NCBI RefSeq assembly: GCF_030209355.1
Contig: NZ_JARVSF010000023.1
Coordinates: 62,001-126,000, forward strand
Reading direction: 5' to 3'
Length of the DNA stretch: 64,000 nucleotides
Source: Pseudarthrobacter sp. fls2-241-R2A-127
GTDB lineage: Bacteria; Actinomycetota; Actinomycetes; Actinomycetales; Micrococcaceae
The number at the start of each line of letters is the position of its first letter. The first letter of the stretch is position 1. The notes below the pieces were generated by a model. That model saw nothing but the letters and a program-made list of their open reading frames with translations. It ran no database searches and was not told where the DNA came from. The translations under genes were made by a program, and so were the position numbers. Below, piece by piece: positions 25,155 through 33,159 of this stretch.

Positions 25155-26199
25155 CTGCGGCCACCCGGTTCCGGGCAGCGTGCATGTCAATAATGTCCGA
25201 CAGGAGGGCGTACGCCGTCTCAACCCGTCCGGCGCCAGGCCCCGAAACGGTGACCGGCCCGAGCAGGTCGGTATTGAACGAGACGGCGTTCTGCGCACCG
25301 GAGACACCCGCAAGCCCGTGGTCCAGGGGGAGTGCCACGGGTGCCACCGAGGCGCTGACGGTTCCGTCCGGGTTCCGCCGTGCGGAGCCCACGAGTTTCC
25401 ATCGGCGGCCCTCACTTGTTGCTTTGCTGAGGTCCGCTGGGGTCAGGGCGGAGATGCCTTGGCGCTGGACGTCGGCAAGGCTAAGGCCCGCGCCGAGCAG
25501 TTCGTTTGCCAGGATCAGGACTTTGAGCTGGACGTCATAGCCGTCGATGTCAGCTGTGGGATCCGCCTCGGCATATCCGCGCCGCTGGGCTTCCCGGACT
25601 GACTCCGCAAAACCGAGGCCTTCCTCCATCCGGCCCAGGACATAGTTGCTGGTTCCATTGAGGATGCCCTCGAACCCGTGGAGGGTCAGCCCGGGAAACA
25701 AGTGCTTGGCGAACCGGATGACGGGGGTCCCGCTCATCACGGCGCCCTCGAATTCGAAATGCAGCCCGTTCCGCCGGGCAAGTCCGGTGAGCTCGGCACC
25801 GTGCAGGGCCACCGGGCCTTTGTTGGTGGTGCAGACACTCTTTCCGGCTTCGAGGGCCCACCGCACATGCGAGGCAGCCGGCTCCCCGGTGGCCGGGTTG
25901 GTGAAGGTGGCCTCGCAGATGATATCGGCAGAGGACGTCCTGATGACGCGTTCGTTGTCCGGGTCCGCGGATCCTCCGTGAGCGGCGAAGGTCTCGTCAG
26001 CGGGGTTGATCCGCAAGGCCATATCCATGTCGATTCCCCCGTCCCGGACCAGGGAACCGAGGCGAAGGTCCGTGATGGCGACCACCCGCAGGCCGAAGCC
26101 CAGCTCGCGGCTGAGCTCATCACCCCGGGTTGCGATCAATTCGGCGAGGGTACGGTTGACGCCGCCGAATCCGATCAGCGCAATGTCGTAGGTGGTCAT
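25147..26199 (-). CDS. Homoserine dehydrogenase, short form without ACT domain
   Basis: The 350-residue protein has the nucleotide-binding motif IALIGFGGVNRTL, CTTNKGPVA, EGAVMSGTPVI, GILNGTSNYVL and the catalytic DIDGYDVQLKVLILANEL (DxxGxDxxxK). It ends about 80 residues before a usual actinobacterial Hom, so the regulatory ACT domain is missing. It is therefore probably not the feedback-controlled threonine-pathway enzyme. The start ATG 26199 has AAAGGAG 6 bases upstream. It is followed with overlap by an aldehyde dehydrogenase and is divergent from an S-methylmethionine permease. I infer a catabolic role: homoserine oxidation to aspartate semialdehyde. Confidence 0.88.
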   Translation of the reverse strand: MTTYDIALIGFGGVNRTLAELIATRGDELSRELGFGLRVVAITDLRLGSLVRDGGIDMDMALRINPADETFAAHGGSADPDNERVIRTSSADIICEATFTNPATGEPAASHVRWALEAGKSVCTTNKGPVALHGAELTGLARRNGLHFEFEGAVMSGTPVIRFAKHLFPGLTLHGFEGILNGTSNYVLGRMEEGLGFAESVREAQRRGYAEADPTADIDGYDVQLKVLILANELLGAGLSLADVQRQGISALTPADLSKATSEGRRWKLVGSARRNPDGTVSASVAPVALPLDHGLAGVSGAQNAVSFNTDLLGPVTVSGPGAGRVETAYALLSDIIDMHAARNRVAADA

Positions 26200-26344
26200 G
26201 ATGCTCCTTTGATGGGGTGGTTTGGTGCTTCCATCGTGGCCCCCACCGCTGTCAGTCCGGATATGTCCAAACGCACGATCGGGCAGCCATATCGACCATT
26301 GGGGCACCACATCGACACATGACGTAATGGCCATAGGCGTGCAA

Positions 26345-26405
26345 CATTCGCATTTTCATATGATTTTGATGACTAAATCTTCATTTTCGTGTTACTTTCG
26401 TCACT
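26345..26405. promoter_or_regulatory. AT-rich operator/promoter region between hom-like and mmuP genes
   Basis: Within a 287-bp divergent gap, 26345-26405 is strikingly AT-rich for this genome. It holds repeated ATTTT units (ATTTTCAT, ATTTTGAT, ATTTTCGT) and the palindrome TCATATGA at 26356-26363. TATGAT at 26359-26364 is a plausible -10 for the plus-strand gene. Phased AT-rich repeats are typical of Lrp binding. The Lrp or IclR regulators nearby are candidates. Binding is inferred. Confidence 0.4.
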
Positions 26406-26486
26406 GTCGACGCGCTAACAGCTCCTCTTGGACGGGCCATCGCAACGCGGCCGTCCTTCACCCCATCCCCCCACTGGAGGCATCTC

Positions 26487-27926
26487 TTGGAATCTTCGAC
26501 CCCCCTAACCCTCAAACCGGAGCCGGGTGCGCCACCGGCCACAGAATCGGGCCTGCGCCGCTCCATGGGGCCCCGGCACCTGGTCATGATCGCCATGGGC
26601 GGTGTGATCGGTTCCGGCTTGTTCCTCAGCTCGGGATACACCATTTCCCAGGCAGGCCCCCTGGGCGCCGTGCTCGCCTACTTGGTGGGCGCCTTCGTGG
26701 TCTATCTGGTGATGGCCTGCCTGGGTGAGCTCGCCATCGCGTACCCCGTGTCCGGTGCATTCCACATCTATGCTGCGCGGTCCATCGGTCCCGCCACCGG
26801 ATTCGCCACGGCCTGGCTTTACTGGCTGTGCTGGGCCGTTGCCATCGGATCCGAATTCACCGCCTCAGGCTTGCTGATGCAGCGGTGGTTCCCCGGCGTT
26901 GATGTGTGGGTCTGGTGCCTTGTATTCGCCTCCGCACTGTTCGGACTCAACGCGGTGTCATCCAAGTTCTTCGGTGAGTCGGAATTCTGGTTCGCCATCA
27001 TCAAGGTGGGTGCCATCATCGCGCTCATCGTCCTGGGTGGGGCAGCCCTCCTGGGCTTCCACCCGCTGAGCGCATCCGGAGCGCACCCGTTCCTGTTCGA
27101 AAACTTCAATACCGAGGGTGGGCTGTTCCCCAACGGATTCACCGGCGTCCTCGTGACAGCACTTGCGGTCTTCTATGCCTTCTCCGGCTCCGAACTCATT
27201 GGTGTAGCCGCAGGGGAGACCAAGGACCCCGCAACAAGCATCCCGAAGGCAATGCGGAGTACGGTCATCCGCCTCCTCGTGTTCTTCGTAGGTGCCATCG
27301 CCGTCATTGCGGCCACCATCCCGTACCAGGAAGTCGGGCTCGATGAGAGCCCCTTCGTCACCGTGTTCTCGGCCACCGGTGTCCCGTTCGCCGCGGACCT
27401 GATGAACTTCGTCATCATCACGGCGCTGCTCTCTGCCGGCAACAGCGGCTTGTTCTCCTGCGCCAGGATGCTCTATTCCCTCGCCGACGAAGGCCACGCA
27501 CCCCAGGCGCTTAAGAAGTTGACGGGCCGCGGCATCCCCATGGTCGCCCTCTCGGTGAGCATGCTCGGCGGCCTGGCTTCACTCATCAGCAGCGTGGTCG
27601 CCCCGGAGACGGTCTACCTGGCGCTCGTCTCGGTTGCGGGCTTCGCCGTGGTGGGAGTGTGGATGTCCATCACTGCCTCGCATTTCTTCCACCGGCGGTC
27701 CTTTGTCCGGAACGGCGGTGACGTTTCCACGTTGCCATACCGTGCGCCCCTTTTCCCGCTGGTGCCGGTCCTGGCCTTTTCCCTTTGCGTCGTTTCCCTC
27801 ATCGGCATCGCTTTGGACCCGGCCCAGGTTGCGGCCCTGTACTTTGGCGTCCCCTTCGTTGCTGCCTGCTACGCCTACTTCCACCTCAGGTACGGACGGA
27901 AGTCCCGGGCAGTCCCGGCGGACTAG
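26487..27926 (+). CDS. mmuP: S-methylmethionine permease (AAT-family amino acid transporter)
   Basis: The 479-residue protein has 12 predicted membrane helices. It follows E. coli MmuP closely over its whole length, for example GATGxAxAWLYWLxW-like GFATAWLYWLCWAVAIGS, WFPGVDVWVWC, FYAFSGSELIGVAAGE, ALLSAGNSGLFSCARMLYSL and SVSMLGGLASLISSVVAPE. The family imports S-methylmethionine with protons; related members carry other amino acids. The TTG start at 26487 has TGGAGG 6 bases upstream. Homocysteine S-methyltransferase (MmuM) lies 3 kb downstream on the same strand, supporting the substrate. Transport is likely induced through the AT-rich region upstream. Confidence 0.88.
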   Translation: MESSTPLTLKPEPGAPPATESGLRRSMGPRHLVMIAMGGVIGSGLFLSSGYTISQAGPLGAVLAYLVGAFVVYLVMACLGELAIAYPVSGAFHIYAARSIGPATGFATAWLYWLCWAVAIGSEFTASGLLMQRWFPGVDVWVWCLVFASALFGLNAVSSKFFGESEFWFAIIKVGAIIALIVLGGAALLGFHPLSASGAHPFLFENFNTEGGLFPNGFTGVLVTALAVFYAFSGSELIGVAAGETKDPATSIPKAMRSTVIRLLVFFVGAIAVIAATIPYQEVGLDESPFVTVFSATGVPFAADLMNFVIITALLSAGNSGLFSCARMLYSLADEGHAPQALKKLTGRGIPMVALSVSMLGGLASLISSVVAPETVYLALVSVAGFAVVGVWMSITASHFFHRRSFVRNGGDVSTLPYRAPLFPLVPVLAFSLCVVSLIGIALDPAQVAALYFGVPFVAACYAYFHLRYGRKSRAVPAD

Positions 27927-27944
27927 CGCACCAGGTCTTACCGG

Positions 27945-27981
27945 GTCCCGGCGCAGGCGGCGGAAGCTCCTGCGCCGGGAC
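27945..27981 (+). terminator. Hairpin downstream of mmuP
   Basis: A perfect 13-bp stem (27945-27957 with 27969-27981) with an 11-nt loop lies 18 bp after the mmuP stop and is followed by ACGCGTTTT. Confidence 0.7.
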
Positions 27982-28075
27982 ACGCGTTTTGGACATGGCA
28001 CGGTGTTGCTTTTGGGCCGGGAAAACCCAGCCCGTGTGAGGATAGTCTGGTTGCCGGTCGGAAGGAGCAGTAAGC

Positions 28076-28849
28076 GTGGACAACTCCCCGGAGGCGTCGT
28101 CCCTGGCGCAAGGGCTGAGGATCGTGCGTTTGGTGGTTGATCGGGAAAAAGCCGGCAAGCAGCTCCTGGGCGTCTCGCAGTTGGCCGCCGAACTGGAGAT
28201 GGACCAGAGCCGCGTCTCCCGCCTCACGCAGGAACTTTGCGACCTTGGCCTCCTGGAACGCCGCGAGCGGGGTCCGTTCCGCGTGGGAAGCGGCTTCTTC
28301 AGCCTTGCGGCCACCCTTAACACCGGGTGGCTACGGGATGCAGGAGCGGAACTCGAGGCCCTGGTGGCCTCCACCGGGCTGCGTGCCAGGGTGTCGGTCC
28401 GTGATGGTTACCGGGTCATCCTGCTTCTGGCGTCCAGTAACGATTCGCAGGCCGGCAGCTTCGTCCAGCCCGGCATGGTCACCCCGGTCTGGTGTACCGG
28501 ATCGGGCCGCGCCCTGTTGTGGGACCACCGCCGGCGCGGGTTTGAGGCTTTGCTTTCCGACGTGAATTTCGTCGGGGTCGGGGGCCCCGGCGCCCCGCAT
28601 TCCAGCGCGGAGGCCTGGGAGTTGATGGCCGCGGACAAACCCCGGGGCTATGTTGTTGCCGCTGAAGAGTTCGAGCACGGCATCACTGAACTGGCCGTGC
28701 CCATCCGTGATCAGGAGGGCGGCATCCTGGCATCGCTGAGTGTGCTGGGCGGCCGGGCCGATCTTGAAGGCCAGACCGGGGAAGTGGCGGATCTCCTCGC
28801 CGGGGCTGCAGCCAGGCTCGGATCCGGTGTTCCCGCGACGCACCACTAA
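28076..28849 (+). CDS. IclR-family transcriptional regulator (first of a pair)
   Basis: The 257-residue protein has an N-terminal winged helix (about 10-75: LGVSQLAAELEMDQSRVSRLTQELCDLGLLERR) and a C-terminal GAF-like effector domain (about 90-250) with WCTGSGRALLWDH, GYVVAAEEFEHGITELAVPI and ASLSVLGGRADL. IclR proteins bind small carboxylates and usually repress or activate adjacent catabolic genes. The start is GTG 28076 with AAGGAG about 9 bases upstream. It converges with a second IclR gene 16 bp away. Likely targets are mmuP, the hom-like/ALDH pair or the cyclase/mmuM genes. Confidence 0.9.
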   Translation: MDNSPEASSLAQGLRIVRLVVDREKAGKQLLGVSQLAAELEMDQSRVSRLTQELCDLGLLERRERGPFRVGSGFFSLAATLNTGWLRDAGAELEALVASTGLRARVSVRDGYRVILLLASSNDSQAGSFVQPGMVTPVWCTGSGRALLWDHRRRGFEALLSDVNFVGVGGPGAPHSSAEAWELMAADKPRGYVVAAEEFEHGITELAVPIRDQEGGILASLSVLGGRADLEGQTGEVADLLAGAAARLGSGVPATHH

Positions 28850-28865
28850 AAGCAGTCCACTGCAC

Positions 28866-29642
28866 CTAGGAATGGTTGTGCGGCGAACGCCCTCCGAGCA
28901 TGGCTTCAAGCCATTGCCCTTCGTTGCGGAGAGCCGTGGCGTGTTCGGCCTGCCTGGGTTCGATGCGGCTCTTCAGGCCAACCACCTGCAGCGCCGCCAC
29001 TACGTCGCCCCTGAAGTCCCTGACGGGCACGGCCAGCGAGTAGAGCCCCGGTTCCGCTTCCTCGTCGACGATTGAGTAACCGCGCTGGCGTGCCTTCTCC
29101 AGGCGCGCCAGGAATTCCTCAACGTTTGCCGGTGTGTTGGGGCCGTGCTGCTGGAAAGTCACGCCCGCGAAGATCTTACGGACTTCGTCATCCGGGGTTT
29201 CCCAAAGGAGCGCCTGCCCGGCGTCACTGCAGTAGGCCGGGTAGGGCCGGCCCAGCCAGGACCCCACCATCCTGCTGCTCGCCGGGATGCTTTCCCCGAC
29301 CGTTACGGTGCTGTTGCCGCTGATGACCCCCAGGAAGCACGCCTCGTCGGTCTGGCCCGAAAGGTGCTCCAGCGCGGCCGCCCCGTCCGAATGCAGCCGA
29401 CGCCGGGTCAGCAGATGGGCGTCGGTCAGGACACCCCAGTCCAAGGCAAAGGTGCGCTGGGGCGTCCGCCGCAGGAAACCTTCCTGCTCCGCTGTCCGCA
29501 GGCTCCTGGAGACCTGGCTGCGGTCCTTGCCGAGGTCCGCGGCGATCTCGGCCACACTGCCGCCGGGGAGGCCGCGGGCATGGCGCTCCCCGGCAGCCAG
29601 GACTGCCATGATTCCCCGCCCCATGCTTGTTGTCCTCAACAT
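28866..29642 (-). CDS. IclR-family transcriptional regulator (second of a pair)
   Basis: The 258-residue protein is built like its convergent neighbour: a winged helix (about 20-75: VAEIAADLGKDRSQVSRSL) and a GAF-like domain with YCSDAGQALLWETPDD, YSIVDEEAEPGLYSLAVPVRD and VVAALQVVGLKS. The two share the segment order and could be diverged paralogues. The start ATG 29642 lies 30 bp from the stop of the cyclase-family gene upstream, so it may be the last gene of a cyclase operon and regulate it. Effector unknown. Confidence 0.9.
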   Translation of the reverse strand: MLRTTSMGRGIMAVLAAGERHARGLPGGSVAEIAADLGKDRSQVSRSLRTAEQEGFLRRTPQRTFALDWGVLTDAHLLTRRRLHSDGAAALEHLSGQTDEACFLGVISGNSTVTVGESIPASSRMVGSWLGRPYPAYCSDAGQALLWETPDDEVRKIFAGVTFQQHGPNTPANVEEFLARLEKARQRGYSIVDEEAEPGLYSLAVPVRDFRGDVVAALQVVGLKSRIEPRQAEHATALRNEGQWLEAMLGGRSPHNHS

Positions 29643-29672
29643 GGTCCGAGTCTAGATGACCCTCGGCGGCGG

Positions 29673-30422
29673 TCAGGAGATGGCGAAGACGCGGGCGGGA
29701 AAGCCGCTTCCTTCGCGTGGCTTCGCCCAGCTGGCCACCACCACGGCCCCGGACTCCGGAAGCCCGGCCATGTCCGCCAGGAGCTCTATCTGCCAGCGGT
29801 CCCGGGCGAGGATGTAGGTTTCCAGGCTGAAGTCTCCCCGGGACGTTGCTAACCCGGGGTCCGTGTCGGTTTGCTCGTGCCCGACGGCTGAGATCGAACG
29901 TTCCTCGATAAGGAAGGAGAGCACTTCCCGGGACCACCCGGGAGTGTGGCTCACGCCGTCGGCGTCCCTGTTGGCCATGGCCTCCGCGTCCGGCCACCGC
30001 CGGCTCCACCCGGTCCGCAGGGCAACGAAGGATCCTGCGGGAATTGTTCCGTTCCGGTCCTCCCACTCCCTCAGGTCTTGCAGGGCAGGGGTGGCATCAG
30101 GATCCTCCACAACGCGGCGGGTGATGTCCAGTACCACAAGGGGAAGGATCATGTCCTGGACCGGAATCTGGTCAAGGGTGCGGCCGCCACGGATGAAGTG
30201 GGACGGCGGGTCCACATGCGTTCCCCACTGCCCCACGATCGAATACCGGTGGGCCGTGAATCCGTCGCCCTTTTCAAGATCGAACAGCGTTTCCCTGCTT
30301 TCGTCCGGAAAAGCGGGGAAACGGGGCTGCCCCGGGTGGAAGGCGTGGGTGAGGTCCGTGAACGTCCTGCCTGCCAGCGCGGACTGCAGCGCGGGCCAGG
30401 CGGCAGTGGTGGTGAGAGTCAT
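29673..30422 (-). CDS. Cyclase/kynurenine formamidase-like metal-dependent hydrolase
   Basis: The 249-residue protein matches the cyclase family (Pfam Cyclase; isatin hydrolase and KynB relatives). It has FTDLTHAFHPGQPRFPAF near the start, the metal motif WGTHVDPPSHF, FVALRTGWSRRW, and AVGHEQTDTDPG late in the chain. In the usual HxGTHxDxPxH motif the first His is Gln here (GQWGTH). The family hydrolyses amide or lactone-like bonds. The start ATG 30422 overlaps the upstream gene's stop in ATGA, so the two are translated together. Divergent mmuM nearby suggests a substrate linked to S-methylmethionine or homoserine; homoserine lactone is one speculative option. Confidence 0.85.
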   Translation of the reverse strand: MTLTTTAAWPALQSALAGRTFTDLTHAFHPGQPRFPAFPDESRETLFDLEKGDGFTAHRYSIVGQWGTHVDPPSHFIRGGRTLDQIPVQDMILPLVVLDITRRVVEDPDATPALQDLREWEDRNGTIPAGSFVALRTGWSRRWPDAEAMANRDADGVSHTPGWSREVLSFLIEERSISAVGHEQTDTDPGLATSRGDFSLETYILARDRWQIELLADMAGLPESGAVVVASWAKPREGSGFPARVFAIS

Positions 30423-30868
30423 GACGCTGCCGCCGCTGAAGGAGTCTTCCGGTACAGGCCGCCGGCAACGCTCAGCGGACCGGTCACCTCGATAACGGGC
30501 AGTTCCCACGGGTGGATGGCAACCAGTTCCTGCATGGCCCGCTCCAGGACGGCGTCGTCCAGTGCGGCATCAAAATAGGTGGTGAAAACGAACGTGGGAG
30601 AGAGGGTCTGCTCGCCCACCCGGCCAAGGGTGGGCGTGGCCCCTTCGCCGCAGGAGAATCCTTCGAACCCGATTCCGGATTCGAAGACGTGCTGGTAGTT
30701 TCCGAAATCACCAAGCTCCGGAAACTGTTGCACGGCCTTCAGGAGTTCTGCCAGCCCCGGATCCTGCTGGACCGCATGAGTATCTCCGGCCGCTATGCGA
30801 CCGAAGGTTTCTGTGCTGATGGGCCAATGGACCCTCAGCTTGCGGACGCTGTTCAGGTGCACATTCAC
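30419..30868 (-). CDS. Conserved-looking protein of unknown function, coupled to the cyclase gene
   Basis: I do not recognise this 149-residue soluble protein. It is acidic and mixed alpha/beta by eye. The segment LVAIHPWELPVIEVTG resembles the HPYEEPAYD motif of CutA/YqfO PII-like folds, so a small alpha/beta sandwich is possible. The start is taken as GTG 30868, because AGGAGG lies 7 bases upstream; two in-frame ATG codons (30904, 30892) lack sites. Its stop overlaps the cyclase start by 4 bp. Being first in the operon and divergent from mmuM, it may be a partner or sensor for the hydrolase. The function is not assigned. Confidence 0.75.
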   Translation of the reverse strand: MNVHLNSVRKLRVHWPISTETFGRIAAGDTHAVQQDPGLAELLKAVQQFPELGDFGNYQHVFESGIGFEGFSCGEGATPTLGRVGEQTLSPTFVFTTYFDAALDDAVLERAMQELVAIHPWELPVIEVTGPLSVAGGLYRKTPSAAAAS

Positions 30869-30921
30869 GAATTTTCCTCCTGTGATGGTCATCGATGCTG
30901 TCATGGTGACACAGAGTGATA

Positions 30922-30953
30922 TTCATTACAAGCATGGAAACTTGTCTATAATG
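30922..30953. promoter_or_regulatory. mmuM promoter with interleaved inverted repeats
   Basis: A perfect -10 TATAAT sits at 30947-30952, 33 bp before the mmuM start. It is embedded in nested inverted repeats: ACAAG (30928-30932) with CTTGT (30941-30945), and outer CATTA (30924-30928) with TAATG (30949-30953). No good -35 is visible, which suits an activated promoter. The region also lies upstream of the divergent operon. An IclR or Lrp operator is inferred. Confidence 0.5.
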
Positions 30954-30985
30954 AGTAAAACTGCCAACAACTGACCGGAGTTGCG

Positions 30986-31933
30986 ATGCCTCACCGCCTT
31001 TCCCTGTCCACTTCGCTTGGAGACACTGCCGCCCTGGTCTCCGACGGGGCCCTTGCCACCGAACTTGAGGCGCGCGGCTGCGATTTGAACGATCCCCTCT
31101 GGTCCGCCAAGGTCCTCCTTGAACAACCCGACCTGATCAGGGACGTGCACCGGGACTACTTCGCCGCAGGTGCGAACATCGCCACCACCGCCAGCTACCA
31201 GGCCACGCCCCAGGGTTTTGCCGCCCGGGGGATCGGCGGGCAGGAATCACTGGACCTTGTCGGCTTGTCGGTCCGGCTGGCGGACGAAGCCCGGCGGGAG
31301 CACCTGGCGGACCACCCTGACGCGGGTCCGCTGCTGGTCGCAGGATCGGTGGGCCCGTACGGCGCCTACCTCGCCGATGGATCCGAATACCGCGGGGATT
31401 ACGCCCTCAGCCCGGCGGAATTCCGTACGTTCCACTGGCCCCGCATCGCTGCCTTGGTCCAGTCCGGCGTCGACATCCTGGCCTGTGAAACGCTGCCCTC
31501 CTTCGCCGAGGCGGAGGCTTTGCTGGCACTCACTGCCGAAGCCGGCGTGGACTCCTGGTTCTCCTTTACCCTGCGCGATGACGCGCACATCAGCGACGGC
31601 ACACCCCTGGCGGACGTGGCCAGGTTGCTCGACGGGCACCCGCACGTTGCCGCGGTAGGGATCAATTGCGTGCCCCTGCACCTCGTGGCCCCGGCGCTCG
31701 CCGTCCTGCGGCAACACACGGACAAGCCCCTGCTCGCGTACCCGAACTCCGGTGAGACCTATCACCCGGACACCAAGACGTGGGCCGCGGCGGGGAGCGA
31801 CAGCCCGGTGGATGGGGTTCCCCGGGACCTCGCCGGCGGAGCACCTGCCTGGCGTGAACAGGGTGCCCGGATCATTGGGGGCTGCTGCCGGACCACACCC
31901 GCCGACATCGCCGCCGTCGCAGCCGCCATCTAA
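30986..31933 (+). CDS. mmuM: Homocysteine S-methyltransferase
   Basis: The 315-residue single-domain Pfam S-methyl_trans protein has SDGALATELEARGCDL at the start, GSVGPYGAYLADGSEYRGDY in the middle, and the zinc ligands in GINCVP and GGCCRTTPADI (one Cys plus a Cys pair). This is the MmuM/HMT form, which moves a methyl group from S-methylmethionine to homocysteine, giving two methionines. It needs no cobalamin. ATG 30986 has CGGAG about 6 bases upstream. Together with MmuP (26487-27926) it forms an S-methylmethionine utilisation pair, although separated by regulators and the cyclase genes. Confidence 0.93.
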   Translation: MPHRLSLSTSLGDTAALVSDGALATELEARGCDLNDPLWSAKVLLEQPDLIRDVHRDYFAAGANIATTASYQATPQGFAARGIGGQESLDLVGLSVRLADEARREHLADHPDAGPLLVAGSVGPYGAYLADGSEYRGDYALSPAEFRTFHWPRIAALVQSGVDILACETLPSFAEAEALLALTAEAGVDSWFSFTLRDDAHISDGTPLADVARLLDGHPHVAAVGINCVPLHLVAPALAVLRQHTDKPLLAYPNSGETYHPDTKTWAAAGSDSPVDGVPRDLAGGAPAWREQGARIIGGCCRTTPADIAAVAAAI

Positions 31934-32034
31934 GCACCCGCCATCCAAGCACCCGGCGGGCCCTGTCCACAGGCCAAGCCCACCCGGGAACACCGCACTG
32001 TCCCCGGGTGTTAAAGGGTGTGGAAAGAGCAATC

Positions 32035-32385
32035 ATGGACAGCAGAACTTACACAGCACTAGTCGTACCGGCCAGCAACGCCGAGCCCATCCGCATGGAG
32101 CAGGTAGGGGTGGACGTGCCCGCCTTGGAAGCCATGGTGGACGGTCCGCTTGAATCCGTGATCCGCGGCGACTGGCACGTGTACCTGAACGCCGAAAGCG
32201 CAGCCATGCTGCTGCCGGTGAATTACCGTGCCGGCCAGCTCATGCACGAATGCGGCCTGGACCTGGACGGAATCCGAGGCACCGCCGTCTTCCTCGGCCG
32301 TGGCGAACACGGCGCCGAAGCGGACATCCCGGAGCACCTGCCCCGGCTCGCGGAGGATCTGTTCGGGGCGCCCCTGGCGGCATGA
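32035..32385 (+). CDS. DUF3846-like small protein
   Basis: The 116-residue soluble protein begins with YTALVVPASNAEPIRMEQV and contains VDVPALEAMVDGPLESV, WHVYLNAESA, PVNYRAGQLM and IRGTAVFLGRGE. This matches the DUF3846 pattern, which is common in actinobacteria and their phages and has no known function. The ATG at 32035 has AAAGAG about 7 bases upstream. It follows mmuM at 101 bp on the same strand, with a short hairpin between (CACCCGGG at 31981-31988 with CCCGGGTG at 32003-32010). It ends 1 bp before the convergent DHFR-like gene. Confidence 0.75.
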   Translation: MDSRTYTALVVPASNAEPIRMEQVGVDVPALEAMVDGPLESVIRGDWHVYLNAESAAMLLPVNYRAGQLMHECGLDLDGIRGTAVFLGRGEHGAEADIPEHLPRLAEDLFGAPLAA

Positions 32386-32386
32386 C

Positions 32387-32938
32387 CTACCCGGCCCGCA
32401 CCCCATACGTGCTGAGCACGTTCCCCTTGCTGGTCCGGGACTGCTCCTGAAGCACCAGTCGGGTCAGCGGGTCGCCATCCTCGAAGAGACGGCGGCCCGT
32501 GCCCGCGATGACCGGGTGGGTCATCAGTTGAAGCGAATCCAGCAGCCCGGCAAACAGCAGCTGGCGCACCACGGAGATACTGCCGCACACGGCGATCTCA
32601 CCGCCGTCGCGCTCCTTCAGGCCGGCCACGAATTCCTCCAGCGGTGTATCCATCAGCTGCGAGTTCTCCCACTCCAGCGGCCCCGTCAGCGTCCGCGACA
32701 CCACATACTTCTCCACCGGGTTGATGAAAGCCGCAAAGTCCTGGTCCGCAGAGGCATTGGGCCAGTAGCCCGCCCACTCCTGGTAGCTGACACGCCCCAG
32801 CACCACGGTGTCCACGGAGTTCATCATCCGCGTCAGCCCCTGGCCGAGTTCCTCATCGAAGCTGTCGAACTGGAACTTGAACGGTTCCGACACCACCCCG
32901 TCAACTGAGTGGAACAGGCCGGCAGTGACTTTGCGCAT
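32387..32938 (-). CDS. Dihydrofolate reductase-family (RibD C-terminal domain) protein
   Basis: The 183-residue protein begins RKVTAGLFHSVDGVVSEP and has VDTVVLGRVSYQEWAGYW, KYVVSRTL, the NADP-binding segment EIAVCGSISVVRQLLFAGL and a C-terminal LQEQSRTSKGNVLSTYGV. This is the stand-alone RibD_C/DHFR-like family (YwjB/YyaP type), a probable NADPH-dependent reductase of unknown substrate. It is not expected to replace FolA. The start is ATG 32938. It is monocistronic and nearly abuts the DUF3846 gene, tail to tail. Confidence 0.87.
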   Translation of the reverse strand: MRKVTAGLFHSVDGVVSEPFKFQFDSFDEELGQGLTRMMNSVDTVVLGRVSYQEWAGYWPNASADQDFAAFINPVEKYVVSRTLTGPLEWENSQLMDTPLEEFVAGLKERDGGEIAVCGSISVVRQLLFAGLLDSLQLMTHPVIAGTGRRLFEDGDPLTRLVLQEQSRTSKGNVLSTYGVRAG

Positions 32939-33159
32939 GGGTCCTCCATCGATCGTGTGGTCAGCCCTACGCTATGCGCCCGGCGGCGTTGGGTGGAAGG
33001 GTCCGGCAGGGCATTTTCGGACCGGGAATCCGCACGACGCCGGGCGGCCGGGTTAGTTTGGTCACTCACCGTGGCGTCTTGCGCAGTTTCGCGCGGGACG
33101 GGCCCCATACTTGTCTTGAAACGGCCTTCGCCGTCCCCCGGCCAGGCAGGAGGAATCGC

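Noticed and set aside
26200..26486. SAM or other riboswitch ahead of the S-methylmethionine permease
   Set aside because: No SAM-riboswitch-like junction or terminator/anti-terminator pair could be drawn; the AT-rich block looks like protein sites.
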